A stretch of 64,000 bases of DNA from Psychrobacter celer (GCF_016107555.1 NZ_JABASU010000005.1:1-64000), one strand, 5' to 3'; positions 17,839 through 29,038 are shown, counted from the stretch's first letter. Notes: generated from the letters alone by a model not told the origin. A program made the numbers and translations.

Positions 17839-18930
17839 TCAAGCGATAAACAAGCGTTTGCCGGACAGCTCAAGCGCTGCTTGTAACAACAGCTCCCATG
17901 CAGGCTGACGGATAAGTCCTTTGATGGCTTGGTCGCAGCGATAAAGCAGCGCCGGCCACTGCGCGGTCTGCGCCTTTGACTGGCGACGACACGCCTGCTG
18001 ATATAAGCCTTGTTTGCTGCGCCAAATGCCGAGCGCCTGCGGGTCTTGTCCATCTAGCAGCTGCATAATCTGGCGCATGTCTTTACTGATTGCCCACAGT
18101 ACCAACGTTGTCGGCTCATCGGTGGTCTTGAGCTGCGTGATGATTTTGGCTACCTGCGCGCTGTTGCCAGCCAGCATGGCATCGGATAAATCAAAGACAC
18201 TAAACTGAGCATCACTGACCAGCGCGGCTTGTAGATCATCAATATCTAATGCGACGTTTTCGGTATGAGTCCCGCCGTCAGTTGAGCTGGTAGAGTGATG
18301 GGCTGATTGTTGATGAGGAGTCGCCGCAGGTGTGAGCTGCGGCGCAAACAGATAAGAGAGTCGCCATAAGGTTTGATAGGCGCTTAGCAGATGGTGCTCG
18401 GTATGCGACATCAGCAGCTGCCACGCTTCTTGTGACAGCGTGAGGCCAAACTGCTGGGCCTGTATCTGTAATAACTGCTGACGCTGCTGCTCATTGTACA
18501 AGTTGCAATCAATCACGTGACCGTACTGAGCAAACGGCGCAAACCATTTGCTGCTCTGGCTGCGCTTGTCTTGCTTAGGCGTGAGCCATAGCAGGCTGTG
18601 ACTGTGCGTGCCTGCTTGTGCCTCGATAGCAAAACGTTCGAGCGCGGCAATGACGGCTTTATCAGGCTTGTGATTGCCTGTCACAATCAGCGCACTGGCA
18701 TCGTCAAACAACGACTGACTGCCAAGCTCGGATAACACATCTTGCCAGCTTTTGACTGACACCAGCTCGATGCGTTTGATGGCATAGTTTTGCGCGCGCC
18801 AGTGCGGACGCATGGCATCGATAAGCCATTGACTGAGTAACGGCTCATCACCGTGTGCCAGCCACAAGCCAGCTACTGTCGCCGCGGGTTGTAGTAGTTT
18901 TGGATAGGCTTGGATAAAAGTATCTTGCAT
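17839..18930 (-). CDS. holA: DNA polymerase III delta subunit
   Basis: A 363-aa clamp-loader subunit that opens the beta sliding clamp. The N-terminal AAA-like fold is seen in LWLAHGDEPLL and VTGNHKPDKAVIAAL, and the C-terminal collar domain is present. A Thr/Ser/His-rich stretch at about residues 205-230 is an expanded linker between domains. The gene follows lptE by about 90 bases and leuS further upstream, the same leuS-lptE-holA order seen in many gammaproteobacteria. An in-frame GTG at 18945 adds five residues but lacks a ribosome binding site. Confidence 0.92.
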   Translation of the reverse strand: MQDTFIQAYPKLLQPAATVAGLWLAHGDEPLLSQWLIDAMRPHWRAQNYAIKRIELVSVKSWQDVLSELGSQSLFDDASALIVTGNHKPDKAVIAALERFAIEAQAGTHSHSLLWLTPKQDKRSQSSKWFAPFAQYGHVIDCNLYNEQQRQQLLQIQAQQFGLTLSQEAWQLLMSHTEHHLLSAYQTLWRLSYLFAPQLTPAATPHQQSAHHSTSSTDGGTHTENVALDIDDLQAALVSDAQFSVFDLSDAMLAGNSAQVAKIITQLKTTDEPTTLVLWAISKDMRQIMQLLDGQDPQALGIWRSKQGLYQQACRRQSKAQTAQWPALLYRCDQAIKGLIRQPAWELLLQAALELSGKRLFIA

Positions 18931-19021
18931 AGGCTGAGGATACACAGGTTAAAAAAAAGAAGAAAAGAGCGGCGTTACATGATCATGAAGAATAGCAGAG
19001 CATTCCTACAAACTTATAAAA

Positions 19022-19708
19022 TTACTGGGCGTTTGGCACCATCACGGTGGGTGCAGTGGCGCTGTTTATCATGGGTACTGCCTGCTTACCAGCAGGTGGC
19101 ACTTTGGGTAAGGAGATGGCGACGTATTGATCCGTGATACGGCGTGCCAAGCGCTCATAGAGCCAGTCACGAATCTGATCGCCTTGCTGATCGTCAGTGC
19201 TGACCGAGGCTTCGTTGTACTGATAGCTGCGATCGACTTGGATGGCGTTTTTGAGTATCACAGGTTTGCCATTTTCAAAAGTTTGATAGCTGACATCGGC
19301 TGAGAGCACCAAACGGATTTCTGTCAAAACCCCAACCAGCTCATAACGCTTAAATCGCACATTGCTGATATCGATGACGGCGATGGGCTCTGCATGTGCT
19401 TGTCGATTGTTACGTGCCACATCATCTAAGGTCATATTGCTCATGACTTCCGCGCCTAGGGTTTTTAGGCGCTGAGTCAATGGCAGCTTGAGCGGAAACG
19501 ACGTGCGATCATCTTCGATAATGACCGCTGTTTTGGCCACATCGAGCAGCATTGGTGTTTCATAACCGCGCAGCTGAAAGCCGCAGCCACTCAGTGCGGT
19601 GGTGGCACCGAGCACGGTCATCATCGGCAAAGCAGCCAGTAACGCTGTCGCAAGTTTTTGTCCGCTGGTCGATGATTGTGACGGTACTGCTCGGTGCTTA
19701 TACGACAT
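19022..19708 (-). CDS. lptE: LPS-assembly lipoprotein LptE
   Basis: A 228-aa lipoprotein. A long signal region ends in the lipobox LSGC, so the mature protein begins at Cys42 and is anchored in the outer membrane, where LptE plugs the LptD barrel and helps insert lipopolysaccharide. GFQLRGYE after the Cys and the NAIQVDRSYQYNEASVS segment are typical of the family. AAGGAT eight bases before the ATG supports the start. It sits between leuS and holA, the usual place for this gene. Confidence 0.92.
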   Translation of the reverse strand: MSYKHRAVPSQSSTSGQKLATALLAALPMMTVLGATTALSGCGFQLRGYETPMLLDVAKTAVIIEDDRTSFPLKLPLTQRLKTLGAEVMSNMTLDDVARNNRQAHAEPIAVIDISNVRFKRYELVGVLTEIRLVLSADVSYQTFENGKPVILKNAIQVDRSYQYNEASVSTDDQQGDQIRDWLYERLARRITDQYVAISLPKVPPAGKQAVPMINSATAPTVMVPNAQ

Positions 19709-19885
19709 AATCGCTATCCTTTAATGATAAAAAGCTTGGGAGGTGCCCTCAAGTCCTCGTCTTTGGCCTAGTGAAGCAGTAAAGGCCGCTATCGAATAGA
19801 GGTGAGGGCCCGCCCTAACGTAATAAAGACGCATCGCAGAACAGCGCTAGCGGGTAGCGCCTAGCGCCTAGCTAAAGACGATGTA

Positions 19886-22603
19886 CTAGCCTGCAACCAC
19901 GATATTGACCAGCTTATTGGGTACGACGATCTCTTTTTTGATGTCCCCTGTCAAAAACTTGGCCACACCCTCAAGTGTGCGGGCTTGCTCTTTTAGTTGC
20001 TCAGGATCGCTGTTCGGTGCGACATCCATCTTACCACGCATTTTACCATTGACCTGAACGACCATTGTGATCATGTCCTGTACCAGCGCACTTTCATCAA
20101 CAGTCGGGTAATCTAAGGTTAAAGTATCAAGGCCGAGCTGCTCAAGCAAATGCTCACCAACGTGCGGTGCGTAGGCAGATAGCATGATTAATAAATCAAT
20201 CAATGCTTCGTGCTGTACTCGCAGGTCTTGCTCACTGCTGGCTTTAAAACCAGTCAGCTCATTGGCAAGCTCCATAAGGCTTGATACAGGTGTGTTGAGT
20301 GCTAAACGATCACCCAAATCACTATCAATCTTGGCGATGGTTTCGTGCGTTTTACGGCGTAAGTTTTTGGCTTCTTTACTCAGACCCTCTGTGTTCAATG
20401 TCGCACCGTTCAGCGTATCAATGCTGATATTGGCGGCCGTTAGCGCTTGCATGTGATCATTAGCGATGCGCCATACTTTTTTAACGAAGTTATAGGGGCC
20501 TTTTAGCGCGTCATCTGACCACTCAAGCGTCTGATCGGCAGGGGCGGTAAATAGCGTGTACAAACGTACGGTATCCGCGCCATATTTATCAATGGTGATT
20601 TGTGGATCGACACCGTTGTTTTTTGATTTGGACATTTTTTCTATTTTGCCGATGGTGACAGGCTGTCCATCAGATTTTAAAATCGCTTTAACTGGCTGAC
20701 CGCGCTCGTTATAGTCGATATCGACATCTTCGGCGAAGTAGTAAGTGGTGCTGCCATCAGCGTTACGGCGGTAAAAAGTGCCCGCGAGCACCATGCCTTG
20801 CGTCATCAAGTTGGCAAATGGCTCATTGCCTGATACCAAGTTTTCGTCGCGCATGAGCTTATGGAAGAAACGCGCATAAAGTAGATGCATGACCGCGTGC
20901 TCGACACCGCCGATGTATTGATCGACAGGCAGCCATTTATTAGCGGCAGATTTATTGACCATGTTTTGCGTGTCGTTTGGACTGGCAAAGCGTGCGTAGT
21001 ACCAGCTCGACTCAACAAAGGTGTCAAAGGTATCGGTCTCGCGCTCAGCTGGGTTGCCGCACTTTGGACAAGTGGTGTTGACAAACTCTGGCATGCTTTT
21101 GAGCGGGTTGCCGCGGCCATCAGGGACGACATCCGTTGGCAGTACGACAGGTAGGTCTTGCTCTTCGACAGGCACCGTGCCGCAGTGCTCACAGTTGATC
21201 ATTGGGATAGGGCAGCCCCAATAGCGCTGACGCGAGACGCCCCAATCACGCAGACGATACTGGATTTTTTTCTTCGCAAGCTGTTGCGGCTCAAGTTTGG
21301 CAAGCATTGCCTCAAACGCTTGATCAAAATCCAAGCCGTCGAATTCGCCTGAGTTCACCAAGATATTGCGCTCAGTATAAGCAAGATTTGGCTCAGAGCC
21401 GTCCGCTTGAGCCGCAGCAAGGACGGATGCTTCAAAGTCTGCAGGCGACTGGATGACTTGCTTGATAGGTAGGCTGTATTTGGTTGCAAACTCATAATCG
21501 CGCTCATCGTGCGCTGGTACCGCCATCACTGCGCCTGAGCCATAGCTCATCAAGACATAGTTGGCGACCCACACAGGGACTTCTTCACCAGTGAGAGGAT
21601 GGGTCACGGTCAGGCCTGTATCCATACCGATTTTTTCGGCTTTGGCCAGATCCGCTTCGGCGACCGAGCCTTTTTTGCACAGTGCACAAAACTGAGCGAT
21701 GGCGTCATCATGCTCAGAGGCGTACTGAGCTAACGGATGCTCAGCGGCAACGGCGACATAAGTGACGCCCATCAAGGTATCAGGGCGAGTGGTAAACACT
21801 TCTAAGGTGTTGCGCTCGCCGGCGAGCTCATAAGGGAAGTGTACTTCCATACCCGCGCTACGGCCGATCCAGTTGCGCTGCATGGTCAGAACTTCAGATG
21901 GCCAATGACCCTCTAGCTGGTCTAAATCATCGAGCAGCTCATCGGCATAATCAGTAATATTAAAGTAATACATCGGGATGTCGCGCTTCTCAACGGGCGC
22001 GCCACTACGCCAGCCTTTGCCATCGATGACTTGCTCGTTGGCAAGAACGGTGTTGTCGACCGGATCCCAGTTGACGGTAGAGAGCTTTTTGTAGACCAAG
22101 CCTTTTTTGTAGAGCTGCAAAAACAACCACTGCTCCCACTGATAATACTCAGGGCTACAAGTGGCAAACTCACGTGACCAATCGATAGAGAGACCGAGCA
22201 ATTTTAGCTGGGCGCGCATGTTGTCGATGTTAGCAAATGTCCAAGCAGCAGGCGGCGTTTGGTTGGCGATGGCGGCGTTTTCTGCTGGCAAGCCAAAGCC
22301 ATCCCAGCCCATTGGCTGCATGACATCAAAGCCTTTGAGGCGATAATAACGGCTGAGTACATCAGAGATGGTATAGTTACGCACGTGTCCCATGTGCAGC
22401 TTGCCACTTGGGTACGGAAACATCGACAGCATATAGCGACTTGGCTTGTCGCTTGGCGCATTGCTCACTTCATAGCGTTTGTCCGTTGCCCATTTTTTTT
22501 GTTGTGCCGCTTCGATCAGCTGCGGTTGGTATTGGGTAGGGTCTATAGAAGTATTGTTGGTCTGATTGGTATTAGCAGTTTCTGCTGTCACGGCGTTGCT
22601 CAT
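19886..22603 (-). CDS. leuS: Leucyl-tRNA synthetase
   Basis: A 905-aa class I synthetase that charges tRNA-Leu. The HIGH-type motif HMGH is at residues 70-73 and KMSKS lies near residue 655; between them is the CP1 editing domain, and the anticodon-binding domain forms the C-terminus. There are Cys pairs ([13 protein letters not shown]) that form a zinc-binding insertion. The open frame runs upstream to 22678, but MSNAVTAET at 22603 fits the family and the upstream stretch overlaps the promoter region of the divergent gene. Confidence 0.97.
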   Translation of the reverse strand: MSNAVTAETANTNQTNNTSIDPTQYQPQLIEAAQQKKWATDKRYEVSNAPSDKPSRYMLSMFPYPSGKLHMGHVRNYTISDVLSRYYRLKGFDVMQPMGWDGFGLPAENAAIANQTPPAAWTFANIDNMRAQLKLLGLSIDWSREFATCSPEYYQWEQWLFLQLYKKGLVYKKLSTVNWDPVDNTVLANEQVIDGKGWRSGAPVEKRDIPMYYFNITDYADELLDDLDQLEGHWPSEVLTMQRNWIGRSAGMEVHFPYELAGERNTLEVFTTRPDTLMGVTYVAVAAEHPLAQYASEHDDAIAQFCALCKKGSVAEADLAKAEKIGMDTGLTVTHPLTGEEVPVWVANYVLMSYGSGAVMAVPAHDERDYEFATKYSLPIKQVIQSPADFEASVLAAAQADGSEPNLAYTERNILVNSGEFDGLDFDQAFEAMLAKLEPQQLAKKKIQYRLRDWGVSRQRYWGCPIPMINCEHCGTVPVEEQDLPVVLPTDVVPDGRGNPLKSMPEFVNTTCPKCGNPAERETDTFDTFVESSWYYARFASPNDTQNMVNKSAANKWLPVDQYIGGVEHAVMHLLYARFFHKLMRDENLVSGNEPFANLMTQGMVLAGTFYRRNADGSTTYYFAEDVDIDYNERGQPVKAILKSDGQPVTIGKIEKMSKSKNNGVDPQITIDKYGADTVRLYTLFTAPADQTLEWSDDALKGPYNFVKKVWRIANDHMQALTAANISIDTLNGATLNTEGLSKEAKNLRRKTHETIAKIDSDLGDRLALNTPVSSLMELANELTGFKASSEQDLRVQHEALIDLLIMLSAYAPHVGEHLLEQLGLDTLTLDYPTVDESALVQDMITMVVQVNGKMRGKMDVAPNSDPEQLKEQARTLEGVAKFLTGDIKKEIVVPNKLVNIVVAG

Positions 22604-22801
22604 AGTCGGCTCGAAATTGATGATTACAGATAAATTGGGTAAAACAAAATAATGCCATAGCATAGCGTAATTTGGCAAAAATTGCGATGGTATGATGACG
22701 CGTTTGCGCTGTCACGACAACAGGTTGGCGAGTTGGGGGAAAGGCATCATAGCAGCGACAGGAGGTTTTTGTTTAATAAACCAAAAATTAACCGGCTTCG
22801 G

Positions 22802-22807
22802 TATAAT
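22802..22807 (+). promoter_or_regulatory. Probable -10 box of the ArsC/Spx-like gene
   Basis: A perfect TATAAT lies 34 bases before the start codon. No good -35 box is found at the right distance, so this is a tentative call. Confidence 0.4.
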
Positions 22808-22840
22808 ACAGCGACTAATGATTATAGATTGGGAGTTTTT

Positions 22841-23221
22841 ATGAGCATCACTGTTTATGGCATCAAATCTTGTAGCACCATGAAAAAAGCGTTTACTAAG
22901 CTTGATGAGTTGGGTGTCAGCTATGAGTTTCATGATTATAAAAAGCAGGGTATTGATAAAGAGAGCGTAGAGCGTTGGGTAGATTCGCTAGGTATCGATA
23001 AAGTGCTAAACAAGCGTGGTACCACATGGCGTAAGCTGACCGATGAGCAAAAGCAAGCAGCTGATGACAGTATAGATAAAGCGATAGATTTGCTGGTAGA
23101 AAATACCAGCATGATTAAGCGTCCGATTGTGGAAGGTCAGATTGACGATAAAAATCAAGGTCAGCCAATATTGTTGTGCGGCTTTGATGAAGCTGAGTTT
23201 GAGGCGGTTTTTTATAAATAA
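22841..23221 (+). CDS. ArsC/Spx-family reductase-like protein (YffB type)
   Basis: A 126-aa thioredoxin-fold protein. ITVYGIKSCSTMKKA carries a single N-terminal Cys in place of a CXXC, as in the YffB/Spx/ArsC group, and RPIVEG near the C-terminus is the conserved cis-Pro segment. YffB-like proteins are thought to use glutathione; arsenate reduction is not implied. GGGAG five bases before the ATG at 22841 decides the start, although the frame is open from 22682. It is divergent from leuS. Confidence 0.9.
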   Translation: MSITVYGIKSCSTMKKAFTKLDELGVSYEFHDYKKQGIDKESVERWVDSLGIDKVLNKRGTTWRKLTDEQKQAADDSIDKAIDLLVENTSMIKRPIVEGQIDDKNQGQPILLCGFDEAEFEAVFYK

Positions 23222-23296
23222 TTTTTATAAAAAAGCTGTCACTTTGACAAATAATAAACTATGCTCTCATAGGTAGAATTAAGTTTACTAATTCAT

Positions 23297-23356
23297 AGGG
23301 TTTATTGAATATTCAGATGTGCTACCAGCACGATATCTGAATATTCAATAGACCCT
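23297..23356. repeat. 60-bp palindromic element
   Basis: Two 22-base arms (23297-23318 and 23335-23356) are complementary except for one position that can form G-U, and enclose 16 bases. The outer sequence AGGG..T.TTGAATATTCA matches the terminal repeats of the 266-bp element at 48690, so this looks like a minimal member of the same family, made of little more than its two ends. It ends 16 bases before the start codon of the next gene, so it could fold in that gene's leader. Confidence 0.8.
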
Positions 23357-23372
23357 AATGTTCGAGGATAGA

Positions 23373-23735
23373 ATGATGAAAAAATTATTACTGATGGCTA
23401 CGCTTGCAGCAACACCTATAATGGCCACAAGCGTACAGGCGGCAGACTCATCAACTAAAGTAACCTTTGCAAAAGACAGCTATTGCGGTAACTTTACAGG
23501 CAATATCAAAGATGGAAAAGTGTTTCGTTTATGGCTTGCAGCAGACCAGAATTTAGTAATTCGTAATGTCGGCGATGATCGCATCAATGTGGCTTACGTC
23601 TCAGGGCCAAGTGGTCGATTGGACGGTGACCGCTATGATAATGAAACGTCTTATATTACTGAGAGCAAAGGCAATCACTATATGAAGGTTTATGGCAATA
23701 GTTACCATAGTTCTGTTGAGTTCTGTGCTTATTAA
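23373..23735 (+). CDS. Small secreted protein, function unknown
   Basis: A 120-aa precursor with a classical signal peptide (MMKKLLLMATLAATPIMA...VQA) and a mature domain of about 100 residues with two Cys (SYCGNF near the start, EFCAY at the end) that probably form a disulphide joining its termini. The beta-rich pattern, with G-N-I-G-F-W and a VYGNSYHSS ending, loosely resembles periplasmic lysozyme inhibitors of the PliG type; this is a guess from overall layout. GAGGAT four bases before the first ATG of the ATGATG pair fixes the start. The gene stands alone behind a palindromic element. Confidence 0.8.
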   Translation: MMKKLLLMATLAATPIMATSVQAADSSTKVTFAKDSYCGNFTGNIKDGKVFRLWLAADQNLVIRNVGDDRINVAYVSGPSGRLDGDRYDNETSYITESKGNHYMKVYGNSYHSSVEFCAY

Positions 23736-23786
23736 ATTCATCTTGTTTGAATGAATGTTGATGGGTCATAAAATTGATAAACAGTT

Positions 23787-23824
23787 AAAAAGCCCGAGCT
23801 TAGAGTCTAAGCTCGGGCTTTATA
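23787..23824. terminator. Bidirectional terminator
   Basis: The stem AAAGCCCGAGCTTA with TAAGCTCGGGCTTT and a short loop lies between convergent genes and overlaps the stop codon of the small minus-strand membrane protein gene. Confidence 0.85.
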
Positions 23825-24030
23825 ATACCTACGACAAACCAAATCGCGCTGAAGCACCAAATAATGAGCACGTAAAGACGAATTTGCTCTGCTGTCCAAT
23901 CAAGCGCAAACCACTCAATCATAAAGAACGACTTCCAGCCCTCTATCCAGCGCGCACCGCCGTAGCCAATAATCCACCAGCAATATAGGCTCTCTAAAAC
24001 AAACAGTAGGCACCACAGCCACAGCGGCAT
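23800..24030 (-). CDS. Small membrane protein, 76 aa
   Basis: A short Trp-rich protein with two hydrophobic segments (about residues 2-23 and 51-70) separated by an amphipathic stretch, so probably an inner-membrane hairpin protein. GAGGAG six bases before the ATG is one of the best ribosome binding sites here, which supports it as real. It starts 18 bases after argB and likely ends the dut-algC-argB transcript. No function can be assigned. Confidence 0.75.
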   Translation of the reverse strand: MPLWLWCLLFVLESLYCWWIIGYGGARWIEGWKSFFMIEWFALDWTAEQIRLYVLIIWCFSAIWFVVGIIKPELRL

Positions 24031-24048
24031 GATTGACTCCTCAAGAAG

Positions 24049-24969
<921 letters not shown>

Positions 24970-25023
24970 CTACGGTAAAGGTACAGGGTCAAAAATATAA
25001 GCCAAAAAAGTGGGGGTGATAAG

Positions 25024-26907
25024 TTATTCAGCAGCAATCGCGATGATTTGCTCTGCCAGTCTTTGATCAAAGGGTCGGCACAAAGCGGCAAATCTGTTTT
25101 GTACTTCTTTTAAATCGTCAAGACTATCACCTGCAAAGCGCGCGGTCAGGTGATGACTGGTATTGGACTGCCGCAATACGCCAAAACCATGCGCAAAATC
25201 CAAGCGCACACCGTCGATACAGCTCAGTCTCGTGCCGATAGGCAATAACTGCCGCGCCTGCGCTAAGGTGATAGCGGGCTGTTGCGCTATACAATCACAA
25301 GACGAGCGTTCATTAGTAACTGTGTGGCTGCAGGTAGGATTGACCAAGCAATCTTTTTGAGACTCTGCTATATCGGACTGCTCGCAGGCCGCATCCATGA
25401 GCTGCTGTATATACTGACAAAAAACCTGTAGCTGCGTCACGATAGAGCGCTCGCGCGTGAGGGCATACGGTACTGGCAGATAATGATCGGCGGTACTGAC
25501 CAGCGTAGGCAGGCTTTGGGTGATAGCTGCTAAGGATGTTTTGATAGCATCGTCCGGCTGAGCGGCCAATCCATGCAATAGCCGTAATGCCGCGTACATG
25601 GCATCATCATAAGCGATAAAACGCTTGTCATTAAAAATAAAATGCCCCGATAGCTCGCCTGCAAAGACAATGCGGCTATCGGTATGCTGCATCTGCTGGC
25701 GCATCAGACTGCTCCCCGTCCTGCTCACGATAGGCTCAGCGCCCAGCTCGGCCAGCAATGCAGGCAGATGGTGGGAGCACTTAACATCAAACAGTACTTG
25801 AGGCACCGCGGTTGACGCTGGGTTAGGCGCGCTATCGCAGAGCGCGGATTTTGCCAGTAGATACAACAGATGATCTGGCATCACCGTCTTGCCATTTTCA
25901 TCGACGACCATCAGCCTGTCGCCATCGCCATCGAACGCCAGTCCGATATCGGCTTTGTGCGTGGTGACCGCTTGCTGCAACTGTTTGAGCCGACTTGGCT
26001 CAGTAGGGTCGGGGTTACCCAAAGGAAAATGACCGTCTGCTGTATCGTTAAGCATGACAACGCTCTGACAAAAACGCTGAAATAAAGGCTGAGCGATGTG
26101 ACTGGTCGCCCCGTGCATACAGTCGATCACTACCGTCAGCTCAAGCTTGGGCGCAGCATAGCGCCAGTCGCTGCATGGCCGCTGGGCTGCGCTGTATTGT
26201 CCGTGATGGGGCGATGCTTTATCACAGGCCTGCTCACCACTTATAGGGTATAGAGGATATAGCTGGCTAAAAACATGATAAATGGCGTCGATATAGCCAT
26301 GACTCACTTGCTCCGTTGGCAGATGCCCCAGCGAACCTATCGCTGCAGTCAAAGCAAGCTGCGTATCAGGAGGCGCCAGCTGCTGATAGAGCGCTTGAAT
26401 CTCAGCACAGCTAGGGGACTGATGGTTTACCAGCCATTTTATGCCTAAGATGTCTTTGGCCGAGTGACTGGCGGTCACCATAATGCCATGTCCCTGATAT
26501 TGCGCCGCCCAATATGCCATCATCGGTGTGGTCACCAAACCGAGCTGAATGACATGCAGGCCATGCTGTGCCAAGATAGTCGCTAAGGTATGTGCGATGT
26601 CATCACTGCTGCAGCGCACATCGTAGCCGATGACGACGATGCTTTGTTTGTTGGTGTTGTTTATGGTATTAGGAAGGATATGCTGCTGACTGATGCTGTG
26701 CGGATCCGTGTTTGGCCGACTGATATTTGACGGATCGACATTTGCCAAAGCATCCATATCAGCACTGGTGTCTCGGTATTCGGCGGTTTGATACAGATGG
26801 GCAAAAGCGTGCCCCAATGCCTGAATAAAATCGGTGGTAAAATGCTGCCGCGGCCCGCGAATATCATAAGCACGAAATAAGGATTGCTGGGCAGCAAAAG
26901 ATGGCAT
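25024..26907 (-). CDS. algC: Phosphomannomutase/phosphoglucomutase, AlgC type
   Basis: A 627-aa alpha-D-phosphohexomutase that interconverts hexose 1- and 6-phosphates for LPS and exopolysaccharide precursors. All four functional loops are found: the phosphoserine loop TASHS (catalytic Ser147), the metal loop DGDGDR, the sugar loop GELSGHFIF and the phosphate loop RQSNTSHHL. Two things are odd. The usual Asn-Pro after SH is Ser149-Ala150, and the protein is about 160 residues longer than Pseudomonas AlgC because of linker-like insertions near residues 47-88, 232-262 and 530-570. The order dut-algC-argB is that of pseudomonads. AAGGAG seven bases before the ATG gives the start. Confidence 0.9.
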   Translation of the reverse strand: MPSFAAQQSLFRAYDIRGPRQHFTTDFIQALGHAFAHLYQTAEYRDTSADMDALANVDPSNISRPNTDPHSISQQHILPNTINNTNKQSIVVIGYDVRCSSDDIAHTLATILAQHGLHVIQLGLVTTPMMAYWAAQYQGHGIMVTASHSAKDILGIKWLVNHQSPSCAEIQALYQQLAPPDTQLALTAAIGSLGHLPTEQVSHGYIDAIYHVFSQLYPLYPISGEQACDKASPHHGQYSAAQRPCSDWRYAAPKLELTVVIDCMHGATSHIAQPLFQRFCQSVVMLNDTADGHFPLGNPDPTEPSRLKQLQQAVTTHKADIGLAFDGDGDRLMVVDENGKTVMPDHLLYLLAKSALCDSAPNPASTAVPQVLFDVKCSHHLPALLAELGAEPIVSRTGSSLMRQQMQHTDSRIVFAGELSGHFIFNDKRFIAYDDAMYAALRLLHGLAAQPDDAIKTSLAAITQSLPTLVSTADHYLPVPYALTRERSIVTQLQVFCQYIQQLMDAACEQSDIAESQKDCLVNPTCSHTVTNERSSCDCIAQQPAITLAQARQLLPIGTRLSCIDGVRLDFAHGFGVLRQSNTSHHLTARFAGDSLDDLKEVQNRFAALCRPFDQRLAEQIIAIAAE

Positions 26908-27011
26908 CGCTTACTCTCCTTATGGCGTGATGGTTAAAATAGTAGAGGTTTTCTAGAGCCTGTCTTCCATTCAAGCGACAGTTATTAAATAGTCAAAAAA
27001 AGCAAGTCGGT

Positions 27012-27476
27012 CTACTGGCGACCTGAATGACCAAAACCGCCTGCGCCGCGCGCACTGGTATCACTAAACTCTGACACCACGGTAAATTCAGGGCGAGCGA
27101 CAGGGACGACAATATACTGCGCCATGCGCTCTGCTGGGTTTAATACAAAATCCGCAGCGCTACGATTCCAAATACTGACCATCAGCTCGCCTTGGTAGTC
27201 GGCATCGATCAAACCCACCAAATTCCCTAAAACAATACCGTGCTTATGGCCCAGCCCTGAGCGCGGCAGAATCATCCCAGCATAATTAGGGTCCTCGATA
27301 TACACAGCCAGACCTGTACCGACAAGATGTGTTTCCCCTGCTTTGATGGTCAAAGGCGCATCGATACAGGCGCGCAAATCAATACCAGCACTGCCATCGG
27401 TTGCACGTGTCGGCAAAGAAAATGCCTTGTCTTCAACGATTTTCGGGTTTAACACTTTTACTTGTACAGCTTGCAT
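27012..27476 (-). CDS. dut: dUTP diphosphatase
   Basis: A 154-aa trimeric dUTPase that hydrolyses dUTP to dUMP, keeping uracil out of DNA and feeding dTMP synthesis. The five family motifs are visible: [40 protein letters not shown] and the C-terminal GAGGFGHSG arm that closes over the substrate. The frame opens at 27575, but [10 protein letters not shown] at 27476 matches family N-termini. It precedes algC and argB on the same strand. Confidence 0.96.
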   Translation of the reverse strand: MQAVQVKVLNPKIVEDKAFSLPTRATDGSAGIDLRACIDAPLTIKAGETHLVGTGLAVYIEDPNYAGMILPRSGLGHKHGIVLGNLVGLIDADYQGELMVSIWNRSAADFVLNPAERMAQYIVVPVARPEFTVVSEFSDTSARGAGGFGHSGRQ

Positions 27477-27594
27477 AACGCACTCACTCAACGATTGGAT
27501 AGGTTGTAAATTAAATTCAAAAAAAATGCCTGATTCAGGCGACGCCGATTGGCTTTGTAAAAACAAAAAAGTCAATGACTGCTTTGGTGCTCAC

Positions 27595-28998
27595 TCACAG
27601 TATCAGCACACTTGCTAGGCCCAGAAACGACATAAAACCGACAATATCAGTGACGGTGGTCAAAATCACCGACGCTGATAGAGCAGGGTCGATATTCATG
27701 CGTTTTAGCAGTAAAGGAATGCTAATGCCTGAGACATTGGCTGCAGTCATATTGATGGCGATTGCCAAGCCAACGACCGCACTGATCTTGATATCATGAA
27801 ACCACAATTGGGCGATAAACGCCATGATTATCGCCCATATCATACCGTTTATCGCGCCGACCCACAGCTCTTTGTTCAGTAGCCATAGGCGGTTGGAGCC
27901 ACCAATTTGACCCATCGCTATACCACGAATGACGACTGTTAATGTTTGCGAGCCAGCGATACCGCCCATACTGGCAACCACGGGCATTAAAATCGCCAGC
28001 GCCACCACTTTTGCCAACACCGCCTCAAACTGACCGATGACCGCCGCCGCCAATAGCGCAGTACACAGGTTGATACCGAGCCAGATACTACGGCTTTTGG
28101 CGCTGGTCAAGATAGGGGCAAACAGCTCCTCATCTTGGCTGACACCTGCGAGGTTTTTCATGGTGCTATCGACATCATCTTGGATAATCTCCATGATGTC
28201 CTCGGCATTCAACTGACCGACCAGCTCGCCATGGCTGTTGATGACAGGGGCAAAACGAATGTCTTCTGAGCGAAAAATCGCCGCCGCATCGGTGATATCG
28301 AGGCGATCATTGATGGTGATAGCAGGGTCGATAAGCGCTGACACCAAAGTGGTTTGATCATGTTTGATCAAATCCACCAAGCTTAGCAGTCCAAGCAACT
28401 GCTGGCTTTGATCGACGACCAACAGCTCTTGGCTTTCGTCATCGAGCAGATCGTCATTGTCGCGCAGCCAGTCTTGTACCTCAGCCAGCGTAATGTCGTC
28501 TCTGACCTGAATGGTATCAGGGTCCATATAGCGACCGACTTCCCAATCGGCATAGGTGTCGAGCTTATTGACCTGCACACGGATATCTTCGTCCAGCGTC
28601 GCCATCACCGAGGTGCGGACGCTGTCGGTCACCGTGTCCAAAATCTCCGAGATGTCTTGCGCGTCAAGGTCTTGTGTAAACAGCGATATCTCTTTGGATG
28701 AGATGTTTTCCATCAATGGCTGGCGCGTATCGACTTCTAGCTCGGCCAGCACCTCACCTTTGATATTATCGGGTACTTGCTCCCAAATCAGCAGGCGGTC
28801 TTGTGTTGGAAAAGACTCAAGTAAGCTGGCAGTTTCATACTCTGATTGCTTTTCTAAAAACGCGGTAATGTCTTCAAATGCCCTGTCAGCCACCAGACTT
28901 TGTAGATACAGCAGCTTGTACTCAGCGCTATACTCTGCAGGATTGTAATCTCCTTGCAGGGTCGATGGTCGTTCTTGTTCAGGCGGTGGCGTAGGCAT
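27595..28998 (-). CDS. mgtE: Magnesium transporter MgtE
   Basis: A 467-aa Mg2+ channel. The N-terminal helical MgtE_N superhelix (about residues 35-140) is followed by two CBS domains (about 145-270) that sense cytoplasmic Mg2+, a plug helix, and five C-terminal membrane helices (about 310-467). The pore segment GSQTLTVVIRGIAMGQI and the Asp in the last helix region (VTDIVGF) fit the ion path. No leader resembling an Mg2+ riboswitch is evident upstream. It lies 119 bases before dut on the same strand and may be a separate unit. Confidence 0.95.
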   Translation of the reverse strand: MPTPPPEQERPSTLQGDYNPAEYSAEYKLLYLQSLVADRAFEDITAFLEKQSEYETASLLESFPTQDRLLIWEQVPDNIKGEVLAELEVDTRQPLMENISSKEISLFTQDLDAQDISEILDTVTDSVRTSVMATLDEDIRVQVNKLDTYADWEVGRYMDPDTIQVRDDITLAEVQDWLRDNDDLLDDESQELLVVDQSQQLLGLLSLVDLIKHDQTTLVSALIDPAITINDRLDITDAAAIFRSEDIRFAPVINSHGELVGQLNAEDIMEIIQDDVDSTMKNLAGVSQDEELFAPILTSAKSRSIWLGINLCTALLAAAVIGQFEAVLAKVVALAILMPVVASMGGIAGSQTLTVVIRGIAMGQIGGSNRLWLLNKELWVGAINGMIWAIIMAFIAQLWFHDIKISAVVGLAIAINMTAANVSGISIPLLLKRMNIDPALSASVILTTVTDIVGFMSFLGLASVLIL

Positions 28999-29038
28999 AA
29001 AGGTTCCAATGTTTTTTACAAATGCTAGGACAGGTACT

